Positions 55,092 to 63,946 of a stretch of DNA of 64,000 nt are shown here, one piece after another (the stretch's first letter is position 1; each line of letters starts with the position of its first letter). Both the position numbers and the translations under genes were made by a program. The notes beneath the pieces are model-generated. The model ran no database searches and was not told the DNA's origin. It saw only the letters and a list, made by a program, of their open reading frames with translations. The stretch covers positions 2,739,001 through 2,803,000 of the forward strand of contig NZ_CP045369.1 in NCBI RefSeq assembly GCF_009363535.1, written 5' to 3'. Source of the DNA: Microbulbifer sp. THAF38 (lineage in GTDB: Bacteria > Pseudomonadota > Gammaproteobacteria > Pseudomonadales > Cellvibrionaceae).

Positions 55092-55721
55092 CTACTTAAC
55101 TGAAGAAAGATTAGGGTTTACCTCCTCTTCCACATGACTCCTGGTTAAATCTTTTTTCGAAGCCACCCAGGCATAATTTCCCTGCGCCTCCAGGGAGTAT
55201 GAGCCTGAAGGCAATGTTAAGTTGCCATATACCGAGTTTTTACCAATTGTGAAATTTACAAAATACACACTGCCATAACCGGGCAAGTTCATTTGCACAC
55301 TTTTATTACCGCTTGCGTGCTCCTGAACTTTATCCACTTGAGCATCGTAGCTTCCCTTCACTCCAGGCATTTCTATATCAACATAGTCTCCAAGAGATAA
55401 ATTCCTTAGAGCTTCTACATCGATCTCAAGATATGTCTCTCCATTTAAATCGAGCGGCAAGCGTCCTGACTCATGTAAAACCTGCCTTGCGACATCCGAT
55501 TCTGCCCACATCAAGGCACTATCAGGGTTCGCCTCTTGCTCTTGAGCAGAAGGCATCTCTACCACTTCTTCTGTAGATTTAGTTTCATTTGGAACAATTT
55601 TCTTGGAGGGAGGGGGGACTGATTTTTCAGTGACAGGTTGTGGGCTATCTGTTTGACTCTTTGCCCAGAAGAAATACCCTCCCGCACAGAGAAGGGCAAT
55701 CAGTGGAATTATTTTTTTCAT
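55092..55721 (-). CDS. Membrane-anchored stand-alone prodomain-like protein, copy 2
   Basis: 209 aa, paralogue of the protein at 50898-51575. It has the same N-terminal anchor (MKKIIPLIALLCAGGYFFWA), Pro/Ser/Glu-rich linker and domain. Aligned blocks are RLPLDLNGETYLEIDVEALR, GDYVDIEMPGVKGSYDAQVD, NFTIGKNSVYGNLTLPSGSY and YAWVAS. The domain is more conserved between copies than the linker, as expected for a binding or folding module. It lacks catalytic motifs. The downstream protease at 54842 is its presumed partner. Confidence 0.7.
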   Translation of the reverse strand: MKKIIPLIALLCAGGYFFWAKSQTDSPQPVTEKSVPPPSKKIVPNETKSTEEVVEMPSAQEQEANPDSALMWAESDVARQVLHESGRLPLDLNGETYLEIDVEALRNLSLGDYVDIEMPGVKGSYDAQVDKVQEHASGNKSVQMNLPGYGSVYFVNFTIGKNSVYGNLTLPSGSYSLEAQGNYAWVASKKDLTRSHVEEEVNPNLSSVK

Positions 55722-56015
55722 TAGCTTCTCACTGCAAGATATTTATGTTAACTCAAAGAAAGCTCCCAACGGTGGTGATTACTTAATGAGTTGCACCAAA
55801 ATCGAGACTTAACTTTTCTTAACATGGACCACTATGCTGAGACGCTTAATGCTAATTTCCACGCAATTAATTTTTCAGAAATATTTCACAAAAATAACAT
55901 CTCTGTATGGATAGCCTGCAAGCATTTTCCGACCTTCCCTGCTGGTTAAGAAAAGATATCGACAGATTCCCGAAAAATGACAACAACATTAGCTCAGATT
56001 TTTTTTGCCGACAAA
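55722..56015. other. Upstream region of prodomain copy 2
   Basis: Non-coding. The segment 55729-55897 is repeated at 52856-53010, so it probably contains the promoter of the prodomain-protease unit. No clear promoter hexamers could be chosen by eye. Confidence 0.45.
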
Positions 56016-56054
56016 GAAAAAAGGCCAGCAATACGGGGGAGAATTGCTGGCCTT
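56016..56054 (-). terminator. Terminator of the CobN-like transcript
   Basis: On the minus strand the 12-pair stem AAGGCCAGCAAT / ATTGCTGGCCTT (56021-56054) is followed by TTTTC. It lies 57 bases after the CobN-like stop. Confidence 0.88.
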
Positions 56055-56111
56055 AACTGTTCAAAAAGTGACTTTAGGGTTGGCTTTTATTGCCAAGGGA
56101 ATTCCTAATGC

Positions 56112-59100
56112 CTAAGCATGGGTCACTCGCTGCCCTCCCCCCTCAAAAAAGCGCTCAAAAAATACGCTAGCAAATCCGCTGATAACAATTGCCAACAATA
56201 ATAACCACAAGAAGTCCTGGGGTTTGTCCTGAGCTGCGGGCTCTTTTACTTGTTCTAGTTTCTGCCCACTCACTTGCTGAGACGCAGGAGCACTAGCGGT
56301 AACATTCTCCACTGCCTGGCTGCCCACAAGCGGGGCAAGACCAAAACCAAGCGCTTGCTCGCCAATAAAGTCAGTAAACTTCTCATTGTCTGTTGCGATA
56401 TCGTACTGATTGGCAAGTTCGGTGTAAGTCTCCACCATTTTCTTAAGCGTTTCGGCATCGGCAGGCCAGTAGCCCTTGCGCACTGCTTCCAGCATGCGCT
56501 CCAGCATTTGTGCCAGAGCTTCCGCATTGTGCGTCTCAAAGAACTCACGCATATCCATTTGGTATTTATCATTCACGTAGACCTCAAACATCTCCTGCCA
56601 TTGGTCATCGCGGATAGTTTCTGGGGTCATCACTTCCCAGCCCCACATATTGTTCACGCGATCCAGGATTGCTGTTGCGCCGGCATAGCCGGATTCCTGC
56701 ATTGCCTCAATCCAGCGGGGGTGGAAGTAACGGCTGCGCATTTCCTGGTTGACAAACTCTCCTAAGGTCTGGGTTTTAATGTTGTCCTTACGGCGCAAGT
56801 TGGAGACATACATCTCCGGTGTCTTGCCGTCTAGATTACGCACCGCAAGTCCCATACCACCAAAATACTGGAAGGGATCATCGTTGGTCATCATGGCGTA
56901 GAGGTTGGTGGAGCGTGAGAAAATCACCCCATCGGTGCCGGAAAGTACCTTGCCATAGAGAGCAACATTGCGTTGGTCTTCGCTCCAGCGGGATTCATCC
57001 TTGCCATAAGCAAAGCCCATGCGACGCATATACAGATCGGCCAGTTTATCGTCTGTCTCCCAGCTGTCGGAAGCCAGGCTGGCACCATTCAGGCCCGTAC
57101 CATAATTGCCACTTTCATTGGAGAAAATACGCACAGAGGAAAGATAGCGCGCGTCCTCTTCAGAACTCCCTTCCTCCTTTAGTTGCTTTAATAAGGCCTG
57201 GCTGTGGCGATAAACAAAATTGTTCTCCTCCTTCATCTGCGCCACTTTATCGATGGCTTCCGCCAGCCACAGCATCACATTAGGGAAAGCGTCGCGATAG
57301 AGGCCGGTAGCAGAGATCACCACATCAATACGAGGGCGCTTTAATTCAGAATAGGGAATCACTTCAGTTCCGGTAACATTACCCTGCTGATTCCATTTGG
57401 GCTTGAGGCCCAATGCATGCAGTATTTGCGCTTCAAGCGCACCTTGGTGGCGCATGGTCTCCAGGGACCAAAGGGAAAATGCCAGCTTATCCGGGAAGCG
57501 ACCGTGCTTTTCCCGATAGTCGGCAATGGTCTGCTCCATCAGTTGAACACCGGCTGCATAGGCTTCCTTGGACGGCACCTTAGCCGGGTTAAATCCTATC
57601 AGGTTGCGACCAGTAGGCACCGCCTGCGGGTTGCGAATAGGATCACCCCCATGGCTCACTGGAATGTACTCACCATCGAGTGCCAGCATCAGGTTTTCTA
57701 GCTCAGCGATACCGGCAAAGTTATCGGCATACTCCCGGCCCAGCTCCAGTTGATTTTGCAGCTCTTCTGAAAGTTCCGGCAACTTGCGTCCAGCCAGGAA
57801 AGCATCCAAAAGCTGATAACCCGGCTGTGCTTCTAAGGCGACTACATTGCGCTCATCCAGCACCTGATCCTGCGGTAAACCCAAGCCCTGGTCGCTCTCA
57901 TATTGGCCGGCGGCGGAGATAAAGTTTTCACCCAGCATTTGCAACATGGTACTGGTGAGATGCTCTGACTTGGGCAACTGACCGAAACGATGGATACCCA
58001 ATGGCTGGCTCATTTCAGCCAGTTGGGCCAAGTGGTCCTGAAGACGACTGAGCTGGCCATCGAAATCAGCCTGCAGGGTTTCAGCGCTGATTTCCAGATC
58101 CTTGAGCATGTTCAGCTTGTCCGCCAGGGCAATAATACGCTCCTGGGTGTTCAAACGGGTTTGCCCTTCTTCCAGAATCAGGTAATTACCAATCAACTCA
58201 GAGAGTTCAGCCACTTCGGCGTAAAGACCCGCTTTAGCGAAGCCCGGAGTCAGGTGGCTGATCATGGTCGCGCGGCCGCGACGCTTGGCCTGCATGGCCT
58301 CGCCCACATTATCGATAATGTAGGGATAGAACACCGGGATATTGCCCAGGGCCAAATTTGGCGCGTCGTACACAGAGAGTCCACGCTCCTTACCCGTTAG
58401 CCACTCCTGGGAACCATGAGTGCCCAAATGAATATAGGCATCGGCCCCGAAAGTTTTGCGCGCGTAGAGATAAACCGCCAGGTAAGCATGATTTACCGGC
58501 GTTTTCATATCGTGATACAGGGAGGCATGGTCTTTGGCATTCTCCGCGCGCACCCCCTGTGGCAGAACAATCAAGTTACCCAATGTCATACGTGGGATTA
58601 CGAACGCCCGCTCACCGTTATGATCTGCCAACATGGCGTTATCTTCCGGATTACCCCAGCGATCCACAATAGGATCGCGCACAGAAGCCGGCAAACGATT
58701 AAACCAATCGACGTAGGTTGAAAGTGGCATCCAGTCAGCCAAACCTTTATCAATCAGTGCAGCGCTGTCTTCACGGCGATAATAAGGGCGCAGCAATTGG
58801 CCGGCCCAATCGATTAGGGTCTTGGAGTCCTGCTGCTTTATTTGATAGCCACGCTCAGCCATGGCTTTGGCGATAGACTCAATAGAAGAAGGTACATTGA
58901 GGAAGGCCGCACCAATATTCTTCTCACCGGGAGGGTAGTTCCAAATAAAGGTAGCCACCTTTTTCTGGCTGTTTTTCTTGTAACCAAGTGAGGCATGGCT
59001 CCAGGCGCGTTCTACCAGCGCATTGAGCTGGTCTGCCATCACAACCTTATTGCCACCTTCACTTGCAGCGATAATTACCGGATCGATACTACCGGTATCT

Positions 59101-60062
59101 TCGGGCATTACCAGGAAGAAAGGCGTTAACGAAGGAGAAACCCCACTATTATCGGCAAGGTAATCCTCTTCACTGCCCTCGGTATAATTCAGGGCGTGAA
59201 TCACCGGGACACCCAGCTTCTCGAACTCTGCGCGACGCTTACTCACATAATGGAGAGAGCGGTAATTGATCATCAAATCAATACGCGTTTGCCCCGCTTC
59301 GTCTTGCAGTAAATCCGGATAGGAAAGCGGCAGATCTTCTCCTTCAAAGAAAAAAGCAAAGGCCTTAGCGCCTTTCTCTTCCAGTCCAGCTAAGATTGCA
59401 TCCACCACCTGCTGCTGCTCGTAATCCACCACCGAGCGATGAATAGCTACCGCAATAACCGGCTGGTCTGTAGATGCCTGCAGCCAATTAAAAAACACCT
59501 CTTCACTATCAGTCACCAGATTCGGCAGGCGCGGGTGATAAAAGCCCACTTTAGGCACAATAATTGGTTCAGCTACAGACTGCGCAGAGAGGCCAAAGAC
59601 TCTGGCGGAGAGGAACTGCATTAAATGCCGGTAGTTTTGTCGCCCAGCATTATTAAAATACGCAGCGATGGATTGGTGCTGTTCAGAGGTCAGCCCCTGA
59701 TTCATAGAGACGTTATCGGCATCCCCCAGAGCAACCACTGGTACATTGGGGTACTGGGTTAGCAGCGGCTGGTATTTACCAAACATAAATTGGGAGAGTG
59801 CCGGATTGATACCGTCAAGCAACACCAGGCTGGAAGATCCCCAGGCCTGTGCTATCTGCTCTTCACTCCTCCCTTTGCTGTTAAATATCTCCAGGGTAAA
59901 CGGCTGGTCCGCAGCCAAATCAGATAACAGCGCTCCTTTGGCTTTCGCGGTATGGCTGGACATCATCAGCAAAACTTTGGGTTTATCGCTGGCCTGCACC
60001 ATCACCGTAGTGAAAGCTACTAGCGCCAAGCATGCTAACTGCATGCAAACCTTTTTCAACAT
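56112..60062 (-). CDS. Exported CobN/BchH-like chelatase, HmuS type
   Basis: 1316 aa CobN/magnesium-chelatase-H family protein. Unlike cytoplasmic CobN it has a signal peptide (MLKKVCMQLACLALVAFTTV) and a C-terminal helix (FLWLLLLAIVISGFASVFF), so it should face the periplasm as an anchored protein. Family blocks are present: YIHLGTHGSQEWLTGKERGL, YPYIIDNVGEAMQAKRRGRA, PVSHGGDPIRNPQAVPTGRN, and SGNYGTGLNGASLASDSWE. No CobS/CobT or ChlI/ChlD partners are nearby. It is the third gene behind ExbB-like and DUF2149 genes, opposite a TonB receptor. HmuS of Bacteroidetes haem operons, a CobN-like dechelatase, has the same neighbours, so metal removal from haem is the likely job. Confidence 0.88.
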   Translation of the reverse strand: MLKKVCMQLACLALVAFTTVMVQASDKPKVLLMMSSHTAKAKGALLSDLAADQPFTLEIFNSKGRSEEQIAQAWGSSSLVLLDGINPALSQFMFGKYQPLLTQYPNVPVVALGDADNVSMNQGLTSEQHQSIAAYFNNAGRQNYRHLMQFLSARVFGLSAQSVAEPIIVPKVGFYHPRLPNLVTDSEEVFFNWLQASTDQPVIAVAIHRSVVDYEQQQVVDAILAGLEEKGAKAFAFFFEGEDLPLSYPDLLQDEAGQTRIDLMINYRSLHYVSKRRAEFEKLGVPVIHALNYTEGSEEDYLADNSGVSPSLTPFFLVMPEDTGSIDPVIIAASEGGNKVVMADQLNALVERAWSHASLGYKKNSQKKVATFIWNYPPGEKNIGAAFLNVPSSIESIAKAMAERGYQIKQQDSKTLIDWAGQLLRPYYRREDSAALIDKGLADWMPLSTYVDWFNRLPASVRDPIVDRWGNPEDNAMLADHNGERAFVIPRMTLGNLIVLPQGVRAENAKDHASLYHDMKTPVNHAYLAVYLYARKTFGADAYIHLGTHGSQEWLTGKERGLSVYDAPNLALGNIPVFYPYIIDNVGEAMQAKRRGRATMISHLTPGFAKAGLYAEVAELSELIGNYLILEEGQTRLNTQERIIALADKLNMLKDLEISAETLQADFDGQLSRLQDHLAQLAEMSQPLGIHRFGQLPKSEHLTSTMLQMLGENFISAAGQYESDQGLGLPQDQVLDERNVVALEAQPGYQLLDAFLAGRKLPELSEELQNQLELGREYADNFAGIAELENLMLALDGEYIPVSHGGDPIRNPQAVPTGRNLIGFNPAKVPSKEAYAAGVQLMEQTIADYREKHGRFPDKLAFSLWSLETMRHQGALEAQILHALGLKPKWNQQGNVTGTEVIPYSELKRPRIDVVISATGLYRDAFPNVMLWLAEAIDKVAQMKEENNFVYRHSQALLKQLKEEGSSEEDARYLSSVRIFSNESGNYGTGLNGASLASDSWETDDKLADLYMRRMGFAYGKDESRWSEDQRNVALYGKVLSGTDGVIFSRSTNLYAMMTNDDPFQYFGGMGLAVRNLDGKTPEMYVSNLRRKDNIKTQTLGEFVNQEMRSRYFHPRWIEAMQESGYAGATAILDRVNNMWGWEVMTPETIRDDQWQEMFEVYVNDKYQMDMREFFETHNAEALAQMLERMLEAVRKGYWPADAETLKKMVETYTELANQYDIATDNEKFTDFIGEQALGFGLAPLVGSQAVENVTASAPASQQVSGQKLEQVKEPAAQDKPQDFLWLLLLAIVISGFASVFFERFFEGGGQRVTHA

Positions 60063-60064
60063 CG

Positions 60065-60412
60065 CTATTTACCCCCCACTGCTTTGTCTTTAGCGGACTC
60101 TTCTTTTCCTTCCGGCACATAGACCAGACTGCCATCGGCCATCTGGTAAGCAACACCAGCGCGAGTGCCCTCTCCCGAGCCAATTTCGCCAGTGGATTTG
60201 TACTGCTTAATTTCTTCCCCATCTTTTACGATGACTTCCATATTGGGCTCGCCAGCATTCTTGATCACCGTGACCTTTTCGTCGGAAAAAACGTTTAATG
60301 GGTTTTGAGCAATAGCGATGAGCAGCGCGGCGATAATCACCAGAAAGACATCAATCAAATTAACCGCACTCAAAATCGGGTTGAGCTCTTCATCTTCATC
60401 CAGGAAGCGCAT
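60065..60412 (-). CDS. DUF2149 family membrane protein
   Basis: 115 aa with one transmembrane helix near the N-terminus (NLIDVFLVIIAALLIAIAQN), preceded by the typical FLDEDEELNPILSAVNLIDV, and a C-terminal periplasmic part. The layout resembles ExbD/TolR, and the family travels with ExbB-like proteins. Its start overlaps the stop of the ExbB-like gene by one base (TGATG), and the CobN-like gene begins two bases after its stop, so the three are translationally linked. It corresponds in position to HmuV of Bacteroidetes. Confidence 0.85.
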   Translation of the reverse strand: MRFLDEDEELNPILSAVNLIDVFLVIIAALLIAIAQNPLNVFSDEKVTVIKNAGEPNMEVIVKDGEEIKQYKSTGEIGSGEGTRAGVAYQMADGSLVYVPEGKEESAKDKAVGGK

Positions 60413-60942
60413 CAGGCAACCTCCTTCAATTTCCGAATGTTTATCAGCTCAGCGGCAAACCAACGCTTCTTTACCGAGGCAGGCCAGAAAGTCAGGGTGG
60501 AAATTGCGAGGCCCCAGATCACAGCGGCAAAAGCGATAATCAGGTTTTCACTAATCCCCTGGATATTGCCATCGGCCAGGGCACGCAACGCCGGCCCCAT
60601 AGGAATCATGGTGGCGATCAAGCCCAGCATGGGCGCGATGCGAGTGGCCATGCGCAACATTTCCAGTTTCTTCAGCGCAAATACTTCCAGCTCGTCATCA
60701 CATGCCAAAGGATGTCGCACGTAATAATTGTGCACCTGATAGCCGGGCAGGCCCTCTTTCCGACCTTGCTTTAAGGCCAAGCTGTAGGCACCAGCATTGC
60801 GGCGGCGCAGCATCCATAGGGAGAGAAAGCGCCCCGTTGCGTACAACGAGTAAACAAAAAGAACCAGAATCGCCAGTAAAACCGGGGCCATAAACAAGTC
60901 GGCCACATCCGCCATCAGGTTCTCAATCATCGAAATATTCAT
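60412..60942 (-). CDS. MotA/TolQ/ExbB-like proton-channel protein
   Basis: 176 aa from ATG 60942, where GGAGG precedes the start by six bases. The longest frame starts at 60981. It has three transmembrane segments in the ExbB/TolQ pattern: MAPVLLAILVLFVYSLYATG, then the conserved MATRIAPMLGLIATMIPMGPAL, and LIIAFAAVIWGLAISTLTFW. It probably forms the energy-coupling pair with the DUF2149 protein, driving either the receptor or the exported chelatase by proton motive force. It corresponds in position to HmuU. The first gene of the three-gene transcript. Confidence 0.88.
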   Translation of the reverse strand: MNISMIENLMADVADLFMAPVLLAILVLFVYSLYATGRFLSLWMLRRRNAGAYSLALKQGRKEGLPGYQVHNYYVRHPLACDDELEVFALKKLEMLRMATRIAPMLGLIATMIPMGPALRALADGNIQGISENLIIAFAAVIWGLAISTLTFWPASVKKRWFAAELINIRKLKEVA

Positions 60943-61030
60943 TGCAAGCCTCCTCAGCCCAGCACTTTCGCTCTGTATCAATGGCCGCGGAAACTAGCGG
61001 AACTCCCCACTAACGTCAAATTTAATCTAA

Positions 61031-61049
61031 TTGATATTGATTCGTATTT
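61031..61049. promoter_or_regulatory. Probable Fur box
   Basis: TTGATATTGATTCGTATTT in the divergent promoter between the ExbB-like gene and the TonB receptor resembles the Fur-type box TGATAATGATTCTCATTT at most positions. Iron control fits a haem locus. Only one candidate site was recognised. Confidence 0.55.
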
Positions 61050-61180
61050 AGCTTTACATTAAGAAAATCATCCATATAATCCCCTCCAGCTGATAGCCGA
61101 GCTGATTTATCTCACCTATTGCTAACAGATACGGCTAACAGACAAAGCTGAAGTACAAAATTCACCCCAAGGACAACACC

Positions 61181-63352
61181 ATGAAACTTCGCCCTCTCGC
61201 AGCGGCCTTACTGGGCTTGGCCTCCGCCACTAACCTGCATGCCGAAACCTCAAGTTCGGCTGCCAGCAGCGGCCTGGAACTGATCGTTGTCAGTGGCCGC
61301 GCGGAAAAACCGCTGAAAGATGTCGCAGGAAGCGTTTCTGTTGTCACCAATGATGAAATTGAACAGCTGCAGCTGAACGATATGAGCCAGCTGTTCCAAT
61401 ACGAGCCCGGAGTGGAAGTTACCGGTGCCGCCGGCAGCGCACAAAATATCCTGGTACGCGGCATGGGTGGCGATCGGGTACTGATTATCAAAGACGGTAT
61501 GCGGGTTAACGAAGGCTATGGAGCCAATGGTAAAAATGACATCGTGGGCCGCGGCTTTATTGAAATAGATACCTTGAAACAGGTAGAGGTGGCCAAGGGC
61601 GCTGCGTCTTCTTTATACGGTTCTGACGCTCTGGCCGGCATCGTGGTATTCACCACCAAAGATGCCAGCGACTATCTGGAGGATGGAGAGCAGTTCGGCG
61701 GTGCGATTAAAACCGGATACACTGGTATTACCAATCAATCACACATCTCCCCTACCCTGGCTCTTCGCACCGGCAACTTTGAACAACTGCTGCATACCAC
61801 CTTTCGCGATGGCGAAGAGCAACAAAATTTCGACGAGAACCAGGACCCCTTCGATATTGAATCCAAGAGTCTGCTCTACAAGGCCAAGTACAACTTGGGC
61901 GGCGAGGACTTTGTCAGTTTCAGCATCGATCACTGGAATCAGGAAAGCACCGGCAATAGCGCCGATGGCCTGCTCCACTACTTCCGTGGACTGGCCGATT
62001 ACGGCTACAGCATCGTCAGGGAAGAATCGAACTCCGACAAAGAGGTCCGCGCTTACCAACTGCGCTACCACAGCGAGACCCCTAGTGCAGTCTATGACCA
62101 GTTAAATATCAGCCTGTATAAAAACGAATCCGAACAGCAAGACGAGCAGTATGGCCAGCTGGACATCAATGCCCCGATGTTCGGAGTTCTTGAAATTCGT
62201 GATATGTGGGAAACTGGCCTTTATAGCCAAGAGACTATTGGCTTTCTCTCCAATGCCAGCAAAGCCCTGAATGAGACTCACACCCTGGGATATGGCCTCG
62301 ATCTGGAAAAAACCGAAAGCCGCCGTACCGTGCACCAGTACCGTGAAGTGGAAGGCAGTTCCACTTTGGATGTGACCACCGAAAAATTCCCGGAAAATAC
62401 CGTCTCCCGCGCGGGCTTATTCCTGAACGATGAAATGACTTTTGCCAATGGCCAGCTGATTGTAACCCCCGGGGTACGCTACGACTGGTACGAAATGGAC
62501 CCCGATGGTACAGAGAAAGCTGACGGCACAGCCTTTGCCACGATCGAAGAGAGCAACTTCTCCTTCAACCTGGGTGCCTTATACAAAATCAACTCCCGCT
62601 TGTCTGCCTTCGCGCAGTATGGCCAGGGATTCAAAGTACCGGCCTATGACCTGGCCTATATCGAGCATTATCTGCAACCAACTTCTACCTATGCTTATGA
62701 AGTATTGCCAGCGGACGACCTGTCCCCTGAAACCAGCGATACTTTTGAGCTCGGCTTGCGTGGACACCTGGGCCCAATCGCCTTCAGCGCTGCCGCCTTC
62801 TATACCGAGTACGACGACTTCCTAGAAACAGCACTCATTGACAGCGAAACTTTCTTTAACAACGATGGCAGTTTCTCCCACGTATTTGAGCAATACCAAT
62901 ACCAGAACATCGACTCTGTAACGATCAAAGGGGTTGAACTGAGCGCGAACTGGTATCTGACACCTGCATTCGAGCTATTTGCTAATGCCAGCTATCAGCG
63001 AGGTGAAAATGATACTACCGGCGAATACCTCACCAGTATCAGCCCGCTTTCCGGTGTAGTGGGTGCCAGCTACACAAGCGCGCAGCTTTCCAGCCAAGTG
63101 CTGGTGCGCTGGGCGGACCGCATGGAACGCGTCAATGAAGGCGAAGTAAAGACTCCAAATTATGGCTCTGTAGACTGGACGCTGGGCTATCAGTTGATGG
63201 AGCAGGTATCGCTCAACCTGGCCGTCAACAATCTATTCGACAAAGAGTATGTGCCCTACCTGAATGTCGCTGGCTGGGATGAAGACAGTGATATCTACGT
63301 AAACTCTGCTCCGGGCCGTACTTTCTCTGCATCGCTCAAGTACGACTTTTAA
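61181..63352 (+). CDS. TonB-dependent receptor, haem/haemoglobin type (HmuR-like)
   Basis: 723 aa. A signal peptide (MKLRPLAAALLGLASATNLHA) is followed by a TonB-box-like LELIVVSGRA. The plug (about 45-155) has MSQLFQYEPGVEVTGAAGSA and ILVRGMGGDRVLIIKDGMRV. The barrel carries YGQGFKVPAYDLAY and later LSPETSDTFELGL, which correspond to the FRAP-type and NPxLxPE-type boxes of haem receptors. It ends LKYDF. It is divergent from the ExbB-DUF2149-CobN-like operon with a Fur-like box between. Haem is the best guess, but cobalamin or another tetrapyrrole is possible because CobN relatives are involved. Confidence 0.9.
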   Translation: MKLRPLAAALLGLASATNLHAETSSSAASSGLELIVVSGRAEKPLKDVAGSVSVVTNDEIEQLQLNDMSQLFQYEPGVEVTGAAGSAQNILVRGMGGDRVLIIKDGMRVNEGYGANGKNDIVGRGFIEIDTLKQVEVAKGAASSLYGSDALAGIVVFTTKDASDYLEDGEQFGGAIKTGYTGITNQSHISPTLALRTGNFEQLLHTTFRDGEEQQNFDENQDPFDIESKSLLYKAKYNLGGEDFVSFSIDHWNQESTGNSADGLLHYFRGLADYGYSIVREESNSDKEVRAYQLRYHSETPSAVYDQLNISLYKNESEQQDEQYGQLDINAPMFGVLEIRDMWETGLYSQETIGFLSNASKALNETHTLGYGLDLEKTESRRTVHQYREVEGSSTLDVTTEKFPENTVSRAGLFLNDEMTFANGQLIVTPGVRYDWYEMDPDGTEKADGTAFATIEESNFSFNLGALYKINSRLSAFAQYGQGFKVPAYDLAYIEHYLQPTSTYAYEVLPADDLSPETSDTFELGLRGHLGPIAFSAAAFYTEYDDFLETALIDSETFFNNDGSFSHVFEQYQYQNIDSVTIKGVELSANWYLTPAFELFANASYQRGENDTTGEYLTSISPLSGVVGASYTSAQLSSQVLVRWADRMERVNEGEVKTPNYGSVDWTLGYQLMEQVSLNLAVNNLFDKEYVPYLNVAGWDEDSDIYVNSAPGRTFSASLKYDF

Positions 63353-63444
63353 AGTTCATATTTTGATTATTAACCAGGCGAGATAGTGGACGCCGGGTTG
63401 ATGCGACGCAAGGAAGCGTCGTCGCTGGTCACTGCCAGCAAAGC

Positions 63445-63492
63445 CCCTGAAATACAAGTCACTCTGCGCTTTTGCGCAATTTCAGGGGCCTA
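63445..63492. repeat. Long inverted repeat after the haem receptor
   Basis: GCCCCTGAAAT at 63445 and its complement ATTTCAGGGGC at the right end enclose about 25 bases with a smaller GCGCTTTTGCGC hairpin. It has no direct T-run and precedes a second stem that has one. Together they may be the 3' end of the receptor mRNA or a small RNA. Confidence 0.6.
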
Positions 63493-63499
63493 ATCACAC

Positions 63500-63522
63500 A
63501 GGTCAAGGATGACCTTTTTTTG
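63500..63522 (+). terminator. Terminator after the haem receptor
   Basis: The stem AGGTCA / TGACCT with a four-base loop (63500-63515) is followed by a run of Ts. Confidence 0.8.
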
Positions 63523-63574
63523 ATTAGCGGAGAACGCACGCTCCACTATTCATACTCTCCTATAAGTCCCTTGC

Positions 63575-63599
63575 GGCCGCCCCCATGCGGCCTTTTTTT
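63575..63599 (+). terminator. Second terminator-like hairpin
   Basis: The stem GGCCGC / GCGGCC with a CCCCAT loop (63575-63592) is followed by seven Ts. It is only 53 bases past the previous terminator, so it may end a short RNA starting between them. Confidence 0.75.
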
Positions 63600-63622
63600 A
63601 TTCTCTTGCATCAATACAATAT

Positions 63623-63829
63623 TTACCTGCGAAATAGGTTAATTAAGAGGCTCAATATCAGGCTAACAATAATCATCGAGACAATGGGAAAATAAAAACG
63701 CGTGCGCCCAGATTCAATACGAATATCCCCCGGCAACCGACCAAACCAATTAAATAGCCAGGGGGCAAAGTGCAGTGCTACACCTATTACTAGAAGAATC
63801 AACCCAGTAATCATCAGCCAGCGTGACAT
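63623..63829 (-). CDS. DUF2905-family small membrane protein
   Basis: 68 aa with two transmembrane helices (MITGLILLVIGVALHFAPWL and FPIVSMIIVSLILSLLINLF) joined by the conserved loop FGRLPGDIRIESGRTRFYFP, which defines DUF2905. Function unknown. It converges with the haem-receptor transcript. Confidence 0.92.
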   Translation of the reverse strand: MSRWLMITGLILLVIGVALHFAPWLFNWFGRLPGDIRIESGRTRFYFPIVSMIIVSLILSLLINLFRR

Positions 63830-63946
63830 AGCGCCCTCTCATTTTGCTCTATTCAAGTTCCAATAAAATTTGTTTACTCCTCCAACCCCTTGAGTACACA
63901 GGATTAGGCAGCTAACATAAGTGACCAACTGACACTTAGTGAAGCA

